From the NCBI RefSeq assembly GCF_041435195.1, contig NZ_CP108106.1, positions 6,957,001-7,021,000 of the forward strand: 64,000 nt of DNA. Reading direction: 5' to 3'. The notes under the pieces were generated by a model. It worked only from the letters and a program-made list of their open reading frames with translations, ran no database searches and had not been told where the DNA came from. The stretch is from Streptomyces sp. NBC_00224 (GTDB lineage: Bacteria > Actinomycetota > Actinomycetes > Streptomycetales > Streptomycetaceae). Position 1 is the first letter of the stretch; each line of letters opens with the position of its first letter. The position numbers and the translations under genes are program-made. Positions 50,269 through 58,533 of this stretch are shown here, piece after piece.

Positions 50269-51506
50269 CCACGTCCGAGACGGAGGCGGCGAGCGCCGGC
50301 GGTCCAGCAGGCCCGAAGCCGGATCCCCAGCGGGGCCCGAGCCCGGTGTCCGACCTGGTCAGGGCCGGGACGGTCGGGCTGATCGCCGCGTTCGTCGGGT
50401 TCTCCAGCTCGTTCGCGATCGTCCTCGAAGGCCTCACGCGGGTCGGCGCGAGCCGCGCCGAGGCGGCGTCCGGCCTGATGGCCCTCTCGGTCTCGATGGG
50501 CGCCTGCGCGATCTTCCTCAGCCTCCGGCTGAAGATGCCGATCAGCGTGGCCTGGTCGACGCCGGGGGCGGCGCTACTGGCCGGTGCGGCCTCCGTCGAC
50601 GGCGGATTCGGCGCGGCCGTCGGCGCGTTCCTGGTGGCTGCCGCGCTGATCGTGATCACCGGACTGTGGAAGCCACTCGGCCGCTGGGTCTCGGCCATCC
50701 CGAAACCACTGGCCAACGCCATGCTCGCGGGAATCCTGCTGCCCCTGTGCCTGGCCCCCGCGAAGGCGGTCCAGGAGAAACCGGCGCTTGGCCTGGCGAT
50801 CGTCGTGGCCTGGGCAATAGTCGGCACCTTCAAGAAGCTGTACGCGGTACCGGCCGCGGTCGTCGTCGCCGTGGTCCTCATCACCGCGACCACCCACATC
50901 TCCGCCGCCGACCTCGGACCGCTGTGGCCCAAGCCGGTCCTGGTCACCCCCGACTTCACGGCGGCGGCCGTGATCGGCATCGCCCTGCCGCTGTACGTGG
51001 TGACGATGGCGTCGCAGAACATCCCGGGCATCGCGGTCCTGAACGTCAACGGCTATGAGCCCGAGCCGGGCCCGCTGTTCGGCTGGACCGGCGCGTTCGG
51101 CCTGGCCTCGGCGCCCTTCGGCGGCCACGCGGTCAACCTCGCCGCGATCACCGCCGCACTCTGCGCCGACGAGAACGCCGGCCCCGACCCGCGCAAGCGC
51201 TACCGGGCGGCGGCGATCGGCGGCGGCACCTACATCCTGCTCGGCCTGGGCGCGGGCGCGGCGGTCGCCTTCGTCGGCGCGGCCCCGCCCACCCTGATCG
51301 AGGCGGTGGCGGGTCTGGCGCTGCTCGGCGCGCTGGGCAACTCGCTGGTGGGAGCGGTGACGGACCCGGACGACCGCGAGGCGGCGGTGGTCACGCTGGT
51401 GGTGACGGTGTCGGGGGTGCAGTTCTTCGGGGTCAGCGGCGCGTTCTGGGGGCTGCTGGCCGGGGGCGCGTTGTACGCGGTGAAGCGGCGGCTGCCGACG
51501 AAGTGA
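50265..51506 (+). CDS. BenE-family benzoate/H+ symporter-like transporter
   Basis: A 413-residue membrane protein of the BenE family with about 12 helices ('LKMPISVAWSTPGAALLAG', 'MASQNIPGIAVLN', 'APFGGHAVNLAAITAALCA'). Known members import benzoate. The start is TTG at 50265 in a four-base overlap with the ACAD stop, so it is translationally coupled to the biosynthetic operon, which is unusual for BenE. It may import a precursor or move the product; chance operon membership of a stand-alone gene is less likely given the overlap. Confidence 0.86.
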   Translation: MTTSETEAASAGGPAGPKPDPQRGPSPVSDLVRAGTVGLIAAFVGFSSSFAIVLEGLTRVGASRAEAASGLMALSVSMGACAIFLSLRLKMPISVAWSTPGAALLAGAASVDGGFGAAVGAFLVAAALIVITGLWKPLGRWVSAIPKPLANAMLAGILLPLCLAPAKAVQEKPALGLAIVVAWAIVGTFKKLYAVPAAVVVAVVLITATTHISAADLGPLWPKPVLVTPDFTAAAVIGIALPLYVVTMASQNIPGIAVLNVNGYEPEPGPLFGWTGAFGLASAPFGGHAVNLAAITAALCADENAGPDPRKRYRAAAIGGGTYILLGLGAGAAVAFVGAAPPTLIEAVAGLALLGALGNSLVGAVTDPDDREAAVVTLVVTVSGVQFFGVSGAFWGLLAGGALYAVKRRLPTK

Positions 51507-51534
51507 GGCGGGGGCGGGCGGTGACGGTGGGGTT

Positions 51535-52716
51535 TCACTCTTCCCCGACGTCTCCGACTTCTCCGACTTCCCCGACTTCTCCGAAAAGGTGCGCCTCGAT
51601 GGCCTCGTTGTACTTCTGGAGCGCGAACTCCTGCGTACCAAAGCAGTGTTCGTCATTGGCCCCGCTGGTCAGACCGATCTGGATCTCACGGTAGATTTCG
51701 AGGTCCTCGTACTGCACCTGATAGGTCAGCTGCCGGTTTTCCTCCCACTGCTCGATGCTGCCCTCCTGCACCGATCCCTTGGGCACGATGAGACGCAGCT
51801 TCACGAGCGTACGGGTCGGGCCCAGCGGATGACTGGTAATCCACAGGAAGTGGTCGGACTGGTGCAGCACCGTCTCGTTGGGAAAGACGGTGTGGATCAC
51901 GTTCGCGACCGACAGAAGACTCCGTTCGCTGCGCTCGGTCCTGGTGATGAAGTTTATCGATCGCTTCGGCAGGATCGAGCGCAGATGGGGCCCGAAGCTG
52001 TCGAAGAAGAACGTGCTGTTCTCGAAGAGCGGGTTCGCGCTCTTCGCATGCAGGAACGGGAAGTGGTAACCCTCCAGAGTGCCTTCGACGACCAGCTTCC
52101 AATTGATCTCCCACTCCTGGCTCTCGGCGCCGTAGATCTCGTACGAGGAGAGATCGAGATCCGCGATGTCGGGCCGGAAGTCACCCAGGAACGCGTCGAG
52201 GTCGGCCCGGCCCGGATTCTCCTCGGGCATCAGCCAGACGAACCCGTACGCCTCCACCGCCGGGAGCGCCACCAGGTTGCGTTTCCCCCGCTCGACGCCG
52301 GGGAAGCAGTGCGGGCTCGGGATCGCGGCGAGGGTGCCGTCCAGGTCGTAACGCCAGGCGTGATAACCGCAGGTGAACTGTTTGCGCTCACCGGAGGGCT
52401 CCTTTTCCAGGCGCGCCCCGCGATGCCGGCAGGCGTTGAGGAAGACATGCGCCGCGCCGTCCTGGTCGCGGCTGACGATCAACGGCCTGCCGAAATGCTC
52501 CAGGGTCGCGAAGGTGCCGGGAGACGGAATCTCCGAGCTGTGCACCAGCATCGAGGGCAACTTGGTGAAAATGCGGTCGAGTTCCGCCTGGTACCACTCC
52601 GGTGACTGATAGCGGTCGACGCTGACCCGGGTGTCCGAGTCGGTCAGCGGGAGTCGCTTGTCGCGAAGGTGCTCCAGGGCGCGGTCAAGGATCCGGAGTT
52701 CCTCGTCGCGATCCAT
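51535..52716 (-). CDS. Rieske non-heme iron oxygenase alpha subunit
   Basis: A 393-residue ring-hydroxylating-type oxygenase: the Rieske cluster is C96-x-H98 and C116-x2-H119 ('CRHRGARL' and 'CGYHAW'), and the mononuclear iron site includes H218 and H223 ('LEGYHFPFLH'). No reductase or ferredoxin gene is adjacent. It could hydroxylate or demethylate the product, or cyclise it oxidatively. The C-terminus carries a 9-base tandem (51547-51582) encoding Gly-Glu/Asp-Val repeats. It is convergent to the BenE-like gene (28 bases apart), so cluster membership is likely but not certain. Confidence 0.88.
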   Translation of the reverse strand: MDRDEELRILDRALEHLRDKRLPLTDSDTRVSVDRYQSPEWYQAELDRIFTKLPSMLVHSSEIPSPGTFATLEHFGRPLIVSRDQDGAAHVFLNACRHRGARLEKEPSGERKQFTCGYHAWRYDLDGTLAAIPSPHCFPGVERGKRNLVALPAVEAYGFVWLMPEENPGRADLDAFLGDFRPDIADLDLSSYEIYGAESQEWEINWKLVVEGTLEGYHFPFLHAKSANPLFENSTFFFDSFGPHLRSILPKRSINFITRTERSERSLLSVANVIHTVFPNETVLHQSDHFLWITSHPLGPTRTLVKLRLIVPKGSVQEGSIEQWEENRQLTYQVQYEDLEIYREIQIGLTSGANDEHCFGTQEFALQKYNEAIEAHLFGEVGEVGEVGDVGEE

Positions 52717-52796
52717 CCGCCAACTCCCTCCAAGGCCCGTTCGGCGTTCGGGTGCGCCGAAATTCTATAGCGGTTTCTCAGGGGTGACGAGACCTG

Positions 52797-52849
52797 TTCA
52801 ATGTCAAAAAAAGCGCGGTTGAACGGGGTGTTGAACGCTGTGTTGAACG
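52797..52849. promoter_or_regulatory. Iteron-like TTGAACG repeats upstream of the Rieske and antiporter genes
   Basis: Three copies of TTGAACG start at 52819, 52831 and 52843, an exact 12-base period, with an inverted GTTCAA at 52797-52802. They lie in the 204-bp divergent region. A regulator binding on one or two faces of the helix (or a tandem-binding oligomer) is plausible. A TAGAAT -10-like element for the Rieske gene sits at about 52761-52772 on the minus strand. Confidence 0.5.
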
Positions 52850-52920
52850 GGAGTTGTGCCATTTCGTGAATCACCGGTAGAACAGCGGAACACCCTGCGG
52901 CCCGACAGGAGTGAGCCGAC

Positions 52921-54237
52921 GTGCAGACGCATCTCCTACTCGCCGGATCCACCGCGCCCCCCACCGGACGGTTCCTCCTCGCCCTCGCCGTCATCCTCGC
53001 GGTGGCCTTCGTACTGGCCCGCCTGGCCCAGCGGGTACGGCAGCCCGCCGTGATGGGCGAGATCATCGGCGGCATCCTGCTGGGCCCGAGCCTCCTCTCC
53101 CTCTTCCCGGGCGACCCGGAGACCCGGCTGGTACCGCCGTCGACCCTGCCCTACCTCCAGCTCCTCTCCCAACTGGGCCTGGTGCTCTTCATGTTCGGAG
53201 TGGGCTACCAGTTCGACATCGGGCATCTGCGCACGCCCACCGCGAAACGGCAGGTGGCGGCGGTCTCGCTGAGCTCGGTGGCGCTGCCGTTCGCGCTGGG
53301 CGCCGGCCTCGCGTACGGGCTCTACCCCTGGCTGAGCAAGTCCGAGCTGAAGACGGACGGGCCACTGGGCCCGGCGCTCTTCCTCGGTGCGGCGATGTCC
53401 ATCACCGCCTTCCCGGTCCTCGCCCGCATTCTGGCCGAACGCGGCCTTTACAAGGACCCGTTGGGCTCGATCTCGCTCGCCTGCGCGGCCGTTCAGGACT
53501 TCCTGGCGTGGTGCATCCTGGCGGCGGTGGTCGTGGTGGTCCGCGCGAGCGGGCCGTGGCCGCTGGCCCGGATGGCCCTGGAGTCGGCACTGCTGCTCGC
53601 CGCGCTCGTCCTGCTCGTACGGCCGGGCCTCGCCTGGCTCCTCGACCCCGCCAGACCGTGGGCGGGCGGCGCCGTGCTCACCCACGCCGTCCTCGTCGTC
53701 GGGGTCCTGCTGACCGCGGCGGCCACCGACGAGATCGGCCTGCACGCGGTCTTCGGCGCGTTCGCGTTCGGCGCGGTGGTCCCGCGCGCCCGGATCGACG
53801 AGACGGCCCCGCAGGTCCCCGAACGCATCGAACAGACCAGCCTGCTGCTCCTGCCCGTCTTCTTCACCGTCACCGGCATGTCCGTGAACATCTCCGGCCT
53901 CGGCGCCCGCGGCCTGGCCATGACGGCGGCGGTCCTGGCGGCGGCCTGCGTCGGCAAGTTCACCGGCGCGTTCGGCGCGGCCCGCCTGACCGGCGCGACC
54001 CCCCGCGAGGCGACGGCCCTCGGGGTCCTCCTGAACGCCCGTGGTCTGACCGAACTGGTCATCCTCAACGTGGGTTTGGGCCTGGGCGTCATCGACACGC
54101 GTCTGTTCACGGCGATGGTGCTGATGGCGGTGGTGACGACACTGATGACGGGGCCGCTCCTTGACCGGGCGCGTCCGGCGCGCTCATCGGGTCCCGTGGA
54201 CAAGCCTGTTGAGCGGCCGGTGCACGGGGCGGCGTGA
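52921..54237 (+). CDS. CPA2-type cation/proton antiporter
   Basis: A 438-residue membrane antiporter with 12-13 helices, matching the Na+/H+ exchanger family (KefB/NapA-like): 'GEIIGGILLGPSLLSLFPG', 'FMFGVGYQFDIGHLR', 'ITAFPVLARILAERGL' and 'GVLLNARGLTELVILNVGL'. It lacks the cytoplasmic TrkA-N domain of Kef proteins. Such antiporters accompany some ionophore clusters, but this gene is divergent from the Rieske gene and may be a plain ion homeostasis gene. GTG at 52921 with AGGAG upstream. Confidence 0.88.
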   Translation: MQTHLLLAGSTAPPTGRFLLALAVILAVAFVLARLAQRVRQPAVMGEIIGGILLGPSLLSLFPGDPETRLVPPSTLPYLQLLSQLGLVLFMFGVGYQFDIGHLRTPTAKRQVAAVSLSSVALPFALGAGLAYGLYPWLSKSELKTDGPLGPALFLGAAMSITAFPVLARILAERGLYKDPLGSISLACAAVQDFLAWCILAAVVVVVRASGPWPLARMALESALLLAALVLLVRPGLAWLLDPARPWAGGAVLTHAVLVVGVLLTAAATDEIGLHAVFGAFAFGAVVPRARIDETAPQVPERIEQTSLLLLPVFFTVTGMSVNISGLGARGLAMTAAVLAAACVGKFTGAFGAARLTGATPREATALGVLLNARGLTELVILNVGLGLGVIDTRLFTAMVLMAVVTTLMTGPLLDRARPARSSGPVDKPVERPVHGAA

Positions 54238-54452
54238 CGCGGCGGTATTCGGCGCTGGAGGCGCGGCGGGGACTGCCGTGAACCCGGCCTGCGGCCTCGC
54301 TCCCCATGGGGCCGCGGCCGGGTCGCCTCGACCGAGACGCTGGGCGCGGGAGGACGGCCCGGCGATGGGAGGCGCACAGTCGACCAGGGTCCGGGGCCGC
54401 TTGGTGAGCGTAGCCGCGCTGGGGGAGTGCGCACAGGGCGGTTTCACGTCGG

Positions 54453-54827
54453 TCAGGCTGCTGCCTGCGGTGGAAGGGGCGCGGGCAGCTGGTCCAGGAT
54501 GTCGAAGTCCAGGTGCAGTGCGGGATGGTTGAGCAGGCGCAGGGTTGCGGGGCGGGTGCAGATCAGGCGCAGACGTCCGTGTCGGCCGCTGGTCCGGGTC
54601 CGGGCGCGGTCGAGGAGCCGTACGCCGGCACCGTCTATGAACTCGACCGCGCACAGGTCGATCAGCAGGTCGGCATCACCGGTGTGGGTGAGGGCGTCGA
54701 GGCGCCAGGTGATGCCCGGGACGGTGTGGATGTCGATTTCGCCGTACAGGATTACCAGGGTGCAGTCTCCGTGGGAGCGGACTTCTCGGACGCAGACCAC
54801 TGCGGGGGGTGAGGTCATGGCGACCAT
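54453..54827 (-). CDS. STAS-domain anti-sigma factor antagonist
   Basis: A ~124-residue STAS protein: 'CTLVILYGEIDIHTVPGITWR' then 'LLIDLCAVEFIDGAGVRLL', where the usual phosphorylatable Ser of 'DSSG' is Gly-Ala ('IDGAGV'), so phospho-regulation of the classical SpoIIAA kind is doubtful. Start uncertain: ATG 54827 or 54818; the frame extends to a TTG at 54884. One of three STAS proteins in this 6-kb region; partners are probably RsbW-like kinases elsewhere. Confidence 0.8.
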   Translation of the reverse strand: MVAMTSPPAVVCVREVRSHGDCTLVILYGEIDIHTVPGITWRLDALTHTGDADLLIDLCAVEFIDGAGVRLLDRARTRTSGRHGRLRLICTRPATLRLLNHPALHLDFDILDQLPAPLPPQAAA

Positions 54828-55042
54828 CTTCTCCGGAGGCGGATGTCCATCAGGACCGGTCACCAACGGGATCTGGGTCGGCAATCAAAGGTAGCGAGCT
54901 GTGCCCGTCCGCTGACGGGTCGCACCGAACGGCTGCGGGCGTGAGGGCCTTGCTGCTATATGGGCTGCTATATGGCGGCAGAGCCGGACAGCGTGGGGCG
55001 GGCTCGGGAGGGCATGGCCATCAGGCACGTCAGTCGGGCGCG

Positions 55043-55762
55043 TCAGGGCGAGCTGTCGCCGTTGGCGTCCAGGTGCAGTTGGCGGGCCAGCACATCGCGG
55101 GCGACGTCCAGGAGCGATCTGTCGTGGCTGAAGGCGTGGCCGCGCAGCCGGATCAGGGCGTGGTCGCAGTCGGTGTCCAGTTGGGCCGCGAGCATGCCGG
55201 TGGCCTGGTGGACCTCGGCGAAGTGGAGACCGGGATCGTCCAGCAGGGGAATGTCGGGCAGCTCGGCGTGGGCGGCGGTGGCGATGATGACCTGGGCAAC
55301 GGTGTCGGTCAGCCGGAAGGCGTCGGTGAGCTGGTCGGCGGACATCGGGCCGGGCCGGGTGCGGTGGCCGGTGAGGCCCCCGAGCGCGATGATCCCGATC
55401 CGGAGCGGGAAGGCGAACACCGCGCGGACGCCCAGTGCCTCGATGGCGCCCGGCAGGCCGGGCCAGCGGTCAGTGGCGAACGTGGAGGTGTCGGTCATGT
55501 CGGGGAGCAGCATCAGGGCACCGTGGCGGGCGGCCTCCAGGCTCGGCCCCTGGCCCTGGACCTTCTGCAGATCCTCCAGCGCCGTCGTGCGCTCGCCGAA
55601 GGACTGCACCAGCTCGCTCGGGCCGCCGCCGGGAGCCAGTAGCAGGCCAAGACCGTCCAGGCCCAGCATCTCGGCGCAGGCCGCGAGAGGCAGCGGTGCC
55701 AGGCCGGGGCCTGTGTGGGAGCTGAGGGTGCGCAGGTAGTCGGCCATCTTCGGATGGGTCAC
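55043..55762 (-). CDS. GAF-ANTAR antiterminator-like regulator
   Basis: A ~239-residue protein with a GAF-like sensor (residues ~15-165) and a degenerate C-terminal ANTAR RNA-binding domain ('EVHQATGMLAAQLDTDCDHA' and 'LLDVARDVLARQL'). ANTAR proteins bind paired RNA stem-loops to prevent termination. The GTG at 55762 with GAAGGGGG upstream is preferred over an earlier start. Same-strand neighbour of a second GAF-ANTAR gene. Confidence 0.82.
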   Translation of the reverse strand: MTHPKMADYLRTLSSHTGPGLAPLPLAACAEMLGLDGLGLLLAPGGGPSELVQSFGERTTALEDLQKVQGQGPSLEAARHGALMLLPDMTDTSTFATDRWPGLPGAIEALGVRAVFAFPLRIGIIALGGLTGHRTRPGPMSADQLTDAFRLTDTVAQVIIATAAHAELPDIPLLDDPGLHFAEVHQATGMLAAQLDTDCDHALIRLRGHAFSHDRSLLDVARDVLARQLHLDANGDSSP

Positions 55763-55838
55763 CGAAGTCGCCCCCTTCCGAGCCCAGTGCGGGGCAGTCG
55801 CCCGCCGGCCCACCAGTCAGCACCGATGGGCGGACGCT

Positions 55839-56582
55839 TCACCGATCGCGCCGCGTGAGGAGCGACGCGTCGGCCGTACCCTGCAGGATCTGGCGCGCGA
55901 TCTCGGTGAGCCGCATCCGGTGATCGCGTGCGTAGCGGCGCATGAGGTTGAACGCCTCCTCGACGCCCGTGTCGCGGCGGTCCGCCAGATAGCCCTTGGC
56001 CTGCTCGATGATGATGCGGCTGTCCAGGGCGGCCTGCAGTTGTGCGGTCACCGTCATCTGCTCACTCACCGCCCGCTGTTGGAGGACCCCGATGGTGGCG
56101 GTGTCGGCCAGCGCCTGTCCGAGCCGCAACTGGGAACCGTCCAGGGGACCGGGTTGGTCCCGGAAGAGGTTGAGGGCCCCGATCACCTGGTCGTGCAGCC
56201 GGAGCGGGGCCGCCGCGACGGAGGTGAAACCCGCCTCCAGGGCTTTCGGCCCGAACCGGGGCCACCGCATCTTGGCCGCCTGCGTCGCCAGCGGTACGGC
56301 GGGAACCTGCTTCTTGGTCCGGAAGCAGTCCCGGCAGGGACCCTCGTTCCACTCGGTGCTGGCCAGCTCCAGCCGGCGGGTGCGCTCGTCAGAGGCCGCG
56401 GCGTCCACCAACTGGCCGTCAGGAGTGGCAAGCAGGACCCCGGCCGCTGCCACATCCAGCAAGGCCACGCAGTGCTCGGCGAGCGTGTGCAGGAACCCGA
56501 TGACGTCGAAGTCCTGCACCAAGGTGTCGGCGAGGTCGACGAACGCGGCCGCCAACTGCTCCTCACGCGGCAGTTCGGACAT
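55839..56582 (-). CDS. GAF-ANTAR regulator
   Basis: A 247-residue protein: an N-terminal GAF domain (residues ~10-160, 'PAVPLATQAAKMRWPRFGPK' is typical) and a canonical ANTAR domain at the C-terminus ('ALDSRIIIEQAKGYLADRR' then 'AFNLMRRYARDHRMRLTEIA'). Likely a signal-responsive RNA-binding antiterminator. The Cys pair in 'PCRDCF' within the GAF could sense redox state or metal. It has no adjacent histidine kinase. Confidence 0.9.
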   Translation of the reverse strand: MSELPREEQLAAAFVDLADTLVQDFDVIGFLHTLAEHCVALLDVAAAGVLLATPDGQLVDAAASDERTRRLELASTEWNEGPCRDCFRTKKQVPAVPLATQAAKMRWPRFGPKALEAGFTSVAAAPLRLHDQVIGALNLFRDQPGPLDGSQLRLGQALADTATIGVLQQRAVSEQMTVTAQLQAALDSRIIIEQAKGYLADRRDTGVEEAFNLMRRYARDHRMRLTEIARQILQGTADASLLTRRDR

Positions 56583-56822
56583 GCCCCACCCACCTCCAAG
56601 AAGAGTGATCCGGGGATACCGTCGCGCAGGCCGCTGGCTCCTGCTGCCATTCAGTCTCGTCCCGATCGCCCGCTTTTGCCAGGGCCCTCTGTGCGGTGCC
56701 GCGCCGAGAGTCGAAAACCGGCCGGGGGTGCCCCGCGCACTCTTCGGGAACCGGGTCGGTGTCCATCCAGCGCACGTACGGGTGTTCTCGGCACTCGGGC
56801 CGCTGTGTACGGATGGCGGCCG

Positions 56823-57221
56823 TCATCGCGGACCTGCCGACAGCGGCGCGGGCGGCTGCGGGGCGGGCGGCTGTGGGGCGGGCGTGCCCGCGTCCGTGCT
56901 CGCCGGATGGCCGTTCAGCAGGAATGCGTAGCCGGTGAGGGTGAGGATCCGCCGCAGCGAGCGCGGTGGGTGGTGCAGCCGCAGGGTCCCGCCTGCCCTG
57001 GTGGCCTGCTCGGACGTACGCAGGAAGGCGTTGAGCCCGCTCACGTCGCAGAAGGTGACGGCGGTCAGGTCGACATCGATCGTGCGCACGCCCTCGTACA
57101 GACATGCGCAGAGGGACGCGCTGACCAAAGGTGCCGTTTCGAGGTCGATCTCACCGGCCAGGGTGATCAGCGTCCGGCTCAGTCTGTCGCGCCGGTAGAC
57201 GTTCAGTTGGGGCAGGGACAT
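56823..57221 (-). CDS. STAS-domain anti-sigma factor antagonist
   Basis: A 132-residue STAS protein: 'RTLITLAGEIDLETAPLVSAS' and 'IDVDLTAVTFCDVSGLNAF', where the phosphorylation Ser is preserved as 'CDVSGL'. A Pro-rich C-terminal tail with PQPPA repeats follows. Probably controls a sigma factor via an RsbW-like kinase. ATG at 57221. It shares strand with the GAF-ANTAR genes but is ~240 bases from the nearest. Confidence 0.88.
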   Translation of the reverse strand: MSLPQLNVYRRDRLSRTLITLAGEIDLETAPLVSASLCACLYEGVRTIDVDLTAVTFCDVSGLNAFLRTSEQATRAGGTLRLHHPPRSLRRILTLTGYAFLLNGHPASTDAGTPAPQPPAPQPPAPLSAGPR

Positions 57222-57415
57222 GGCGCGCCTCCGGTTCCGGGCGGCCGGCCGGGCGGAGCCCCAGCGGTGCAGGCTGAGAGCCCGGCAGGTGTGTGCTCAG
57301 CAGCAACGCGCCGTCGGGGTCTGGAACGTCGACGTCCTGATGTGAGCGTAGCCCCGGATCCGCCGGGTCGGGAGGGCGGAAAAAGGCCCTCAATAGCCTT
57401 ACTCGCCATAGGAGT

Positions 57416-58444
57416 TCAGGTCCGGTGGGTGGCGATGCGGTCCGGGCTGGGCCAGCGTACGTCCCGTACCAGGCCGAGGCGTTCGAGGAGGCGGATGACG
57501 GCGGCGGAGGGGTCGATCTGACCGCGGTCGACGCCGTGGCGGGCGCTGGTGGGTTCGGCGTGGTGGAGGTTGTGCCAGCTCTCGCCGAAGGAGAGCAGGG
57601 CCAGGGGCCACAGGTTGGTGGCCCGGTCGTGGCGCCGGGTGCGGAAGGGGCGCCGACCGACCACGTGGCACAGCGAGTTGACGCTCCATGTCACGTGGTG
57701 GAGCAGCGCGATGCGGACAAGCCCCGCCCACAGCAGGGCGGTGGTGGCGTGCAGCCAGGTGCCGCCGATCGCCCAGCCGAGCGCGAAGGGGAGGGCCAGG
57801 GTCAGTACGCACAGGGCTGGGAAGGCCCGGGCGACGGCGCGGATGTCCCGGTCGGCGAGCAGGTCCGGGGCGTATCTCTCGACGGGAGTGGGGTCGTTGC
57901 GGAACAGCCAGCCGACGTGGGAGTGGGCGAGGCCGCGCAGTTGGCCGCGCAGGTGGGTGCCGTAGCGGTAGGGGGAGTGCGGGTCGCCGGGGCGGTCGGT
58001 GAAGGCGTGGTGGCGGCGGTGCGTGGCGACCCAGCCGATGACGTCGCCCTGGAAACTCATCGACCCGGCCACCGCGAGCACGATCCGCACGGGGCGGCCG
58101 GCCCGGTACCCGCCGTGGGTCAGGCCGCGATGGAAGCCGACCGTGACGCCGAGCCCCGTGATCACGTACAGGGCGAGGGCGAGCAGGGCGTCGGTGGGCC
58201 GGATGAGGGTGCCCCACAGCAGCCAGGCGGCCAGGCCGAGTGCGAGAAACGGCAGGGTGACGATGAGCGCCGTCACCGCCATCTGCACCCGCTCGCCGCC
58301 ACTGCGCGCCGGTGCCGGGCGGTCGCCATCGGGGAAGTCGGGGAAGGGAGCCGCCCCGTCGTACGTCTGGGATGCGGCGATGACGCCGTGCGCCGGGGCG
58401 AGGGCTTCCTCGGTAAGGCGGGTGTTGCGGGTATGGGGGGCCAT
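57416..58444 (-). CDS. Acyl-CoA/fatty acid delta-9 desaturase
   Basis: A 342-residue membrane di-iron desaturase with the three His boxes 'HRGLTH', 'HRRHH' and 'HNLHH' and four hydrophobic helices around them. It introduces a double bond into acyl chains (stearoyl-CoA type), adjusting membrane fluidity under cold or stress. The ATG at 58444 has AAAGGAG upstream. In the same orientation as the DUF5994 gene. Confidence 0.93.
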   Translation of the reverse strand: MAPHTRNTRLTEEALAPAHGVIAASQTYDGAAPFPDFPDGDRPAPARSGGERVQMAVTALIVTLPFLALGLAAWLLWGTLIRPTDALLALALYVITGLGVTVGFHRGLTHGGYRAGRPVRIVLAVAGSMSFQGDVIGWVATHRRHHAFTDRPGDPHSPYRYGTHLRGQLRGLAHSHVGWLFRNDPTPVERYAPDLLADRDIRAVARAFPALCVLTLALPFALGWAIGGTWLHATTALLWAGLVRIALLHHVTWSVNSLCHVVGRRPFRTRRHDRATNLWPLALLSFGESWHNLHHAEPTSARHGVDRGQIDPSAAVIRLLERLGLVRDVRWPSPDRIATHRT

Positions 58445-58533
58445 GCAAGGCTCCTTTGACCTCGGTCTGGAGGGGAAGGCCGGGGTCCGGGGCCAGTGAA
58501 TCCGTGGTGGGCCCGTGGTGGGCGACCTCGGGT

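Noticed and set aside
52644..53075. Minus-strand ORF extending over the TTGAACG repeats
   Set aside because: The repeated FNTxFN stretch is produced by the iteron repeats; the Rieske gene start at 52716 with a typical N-terminus is better supported.
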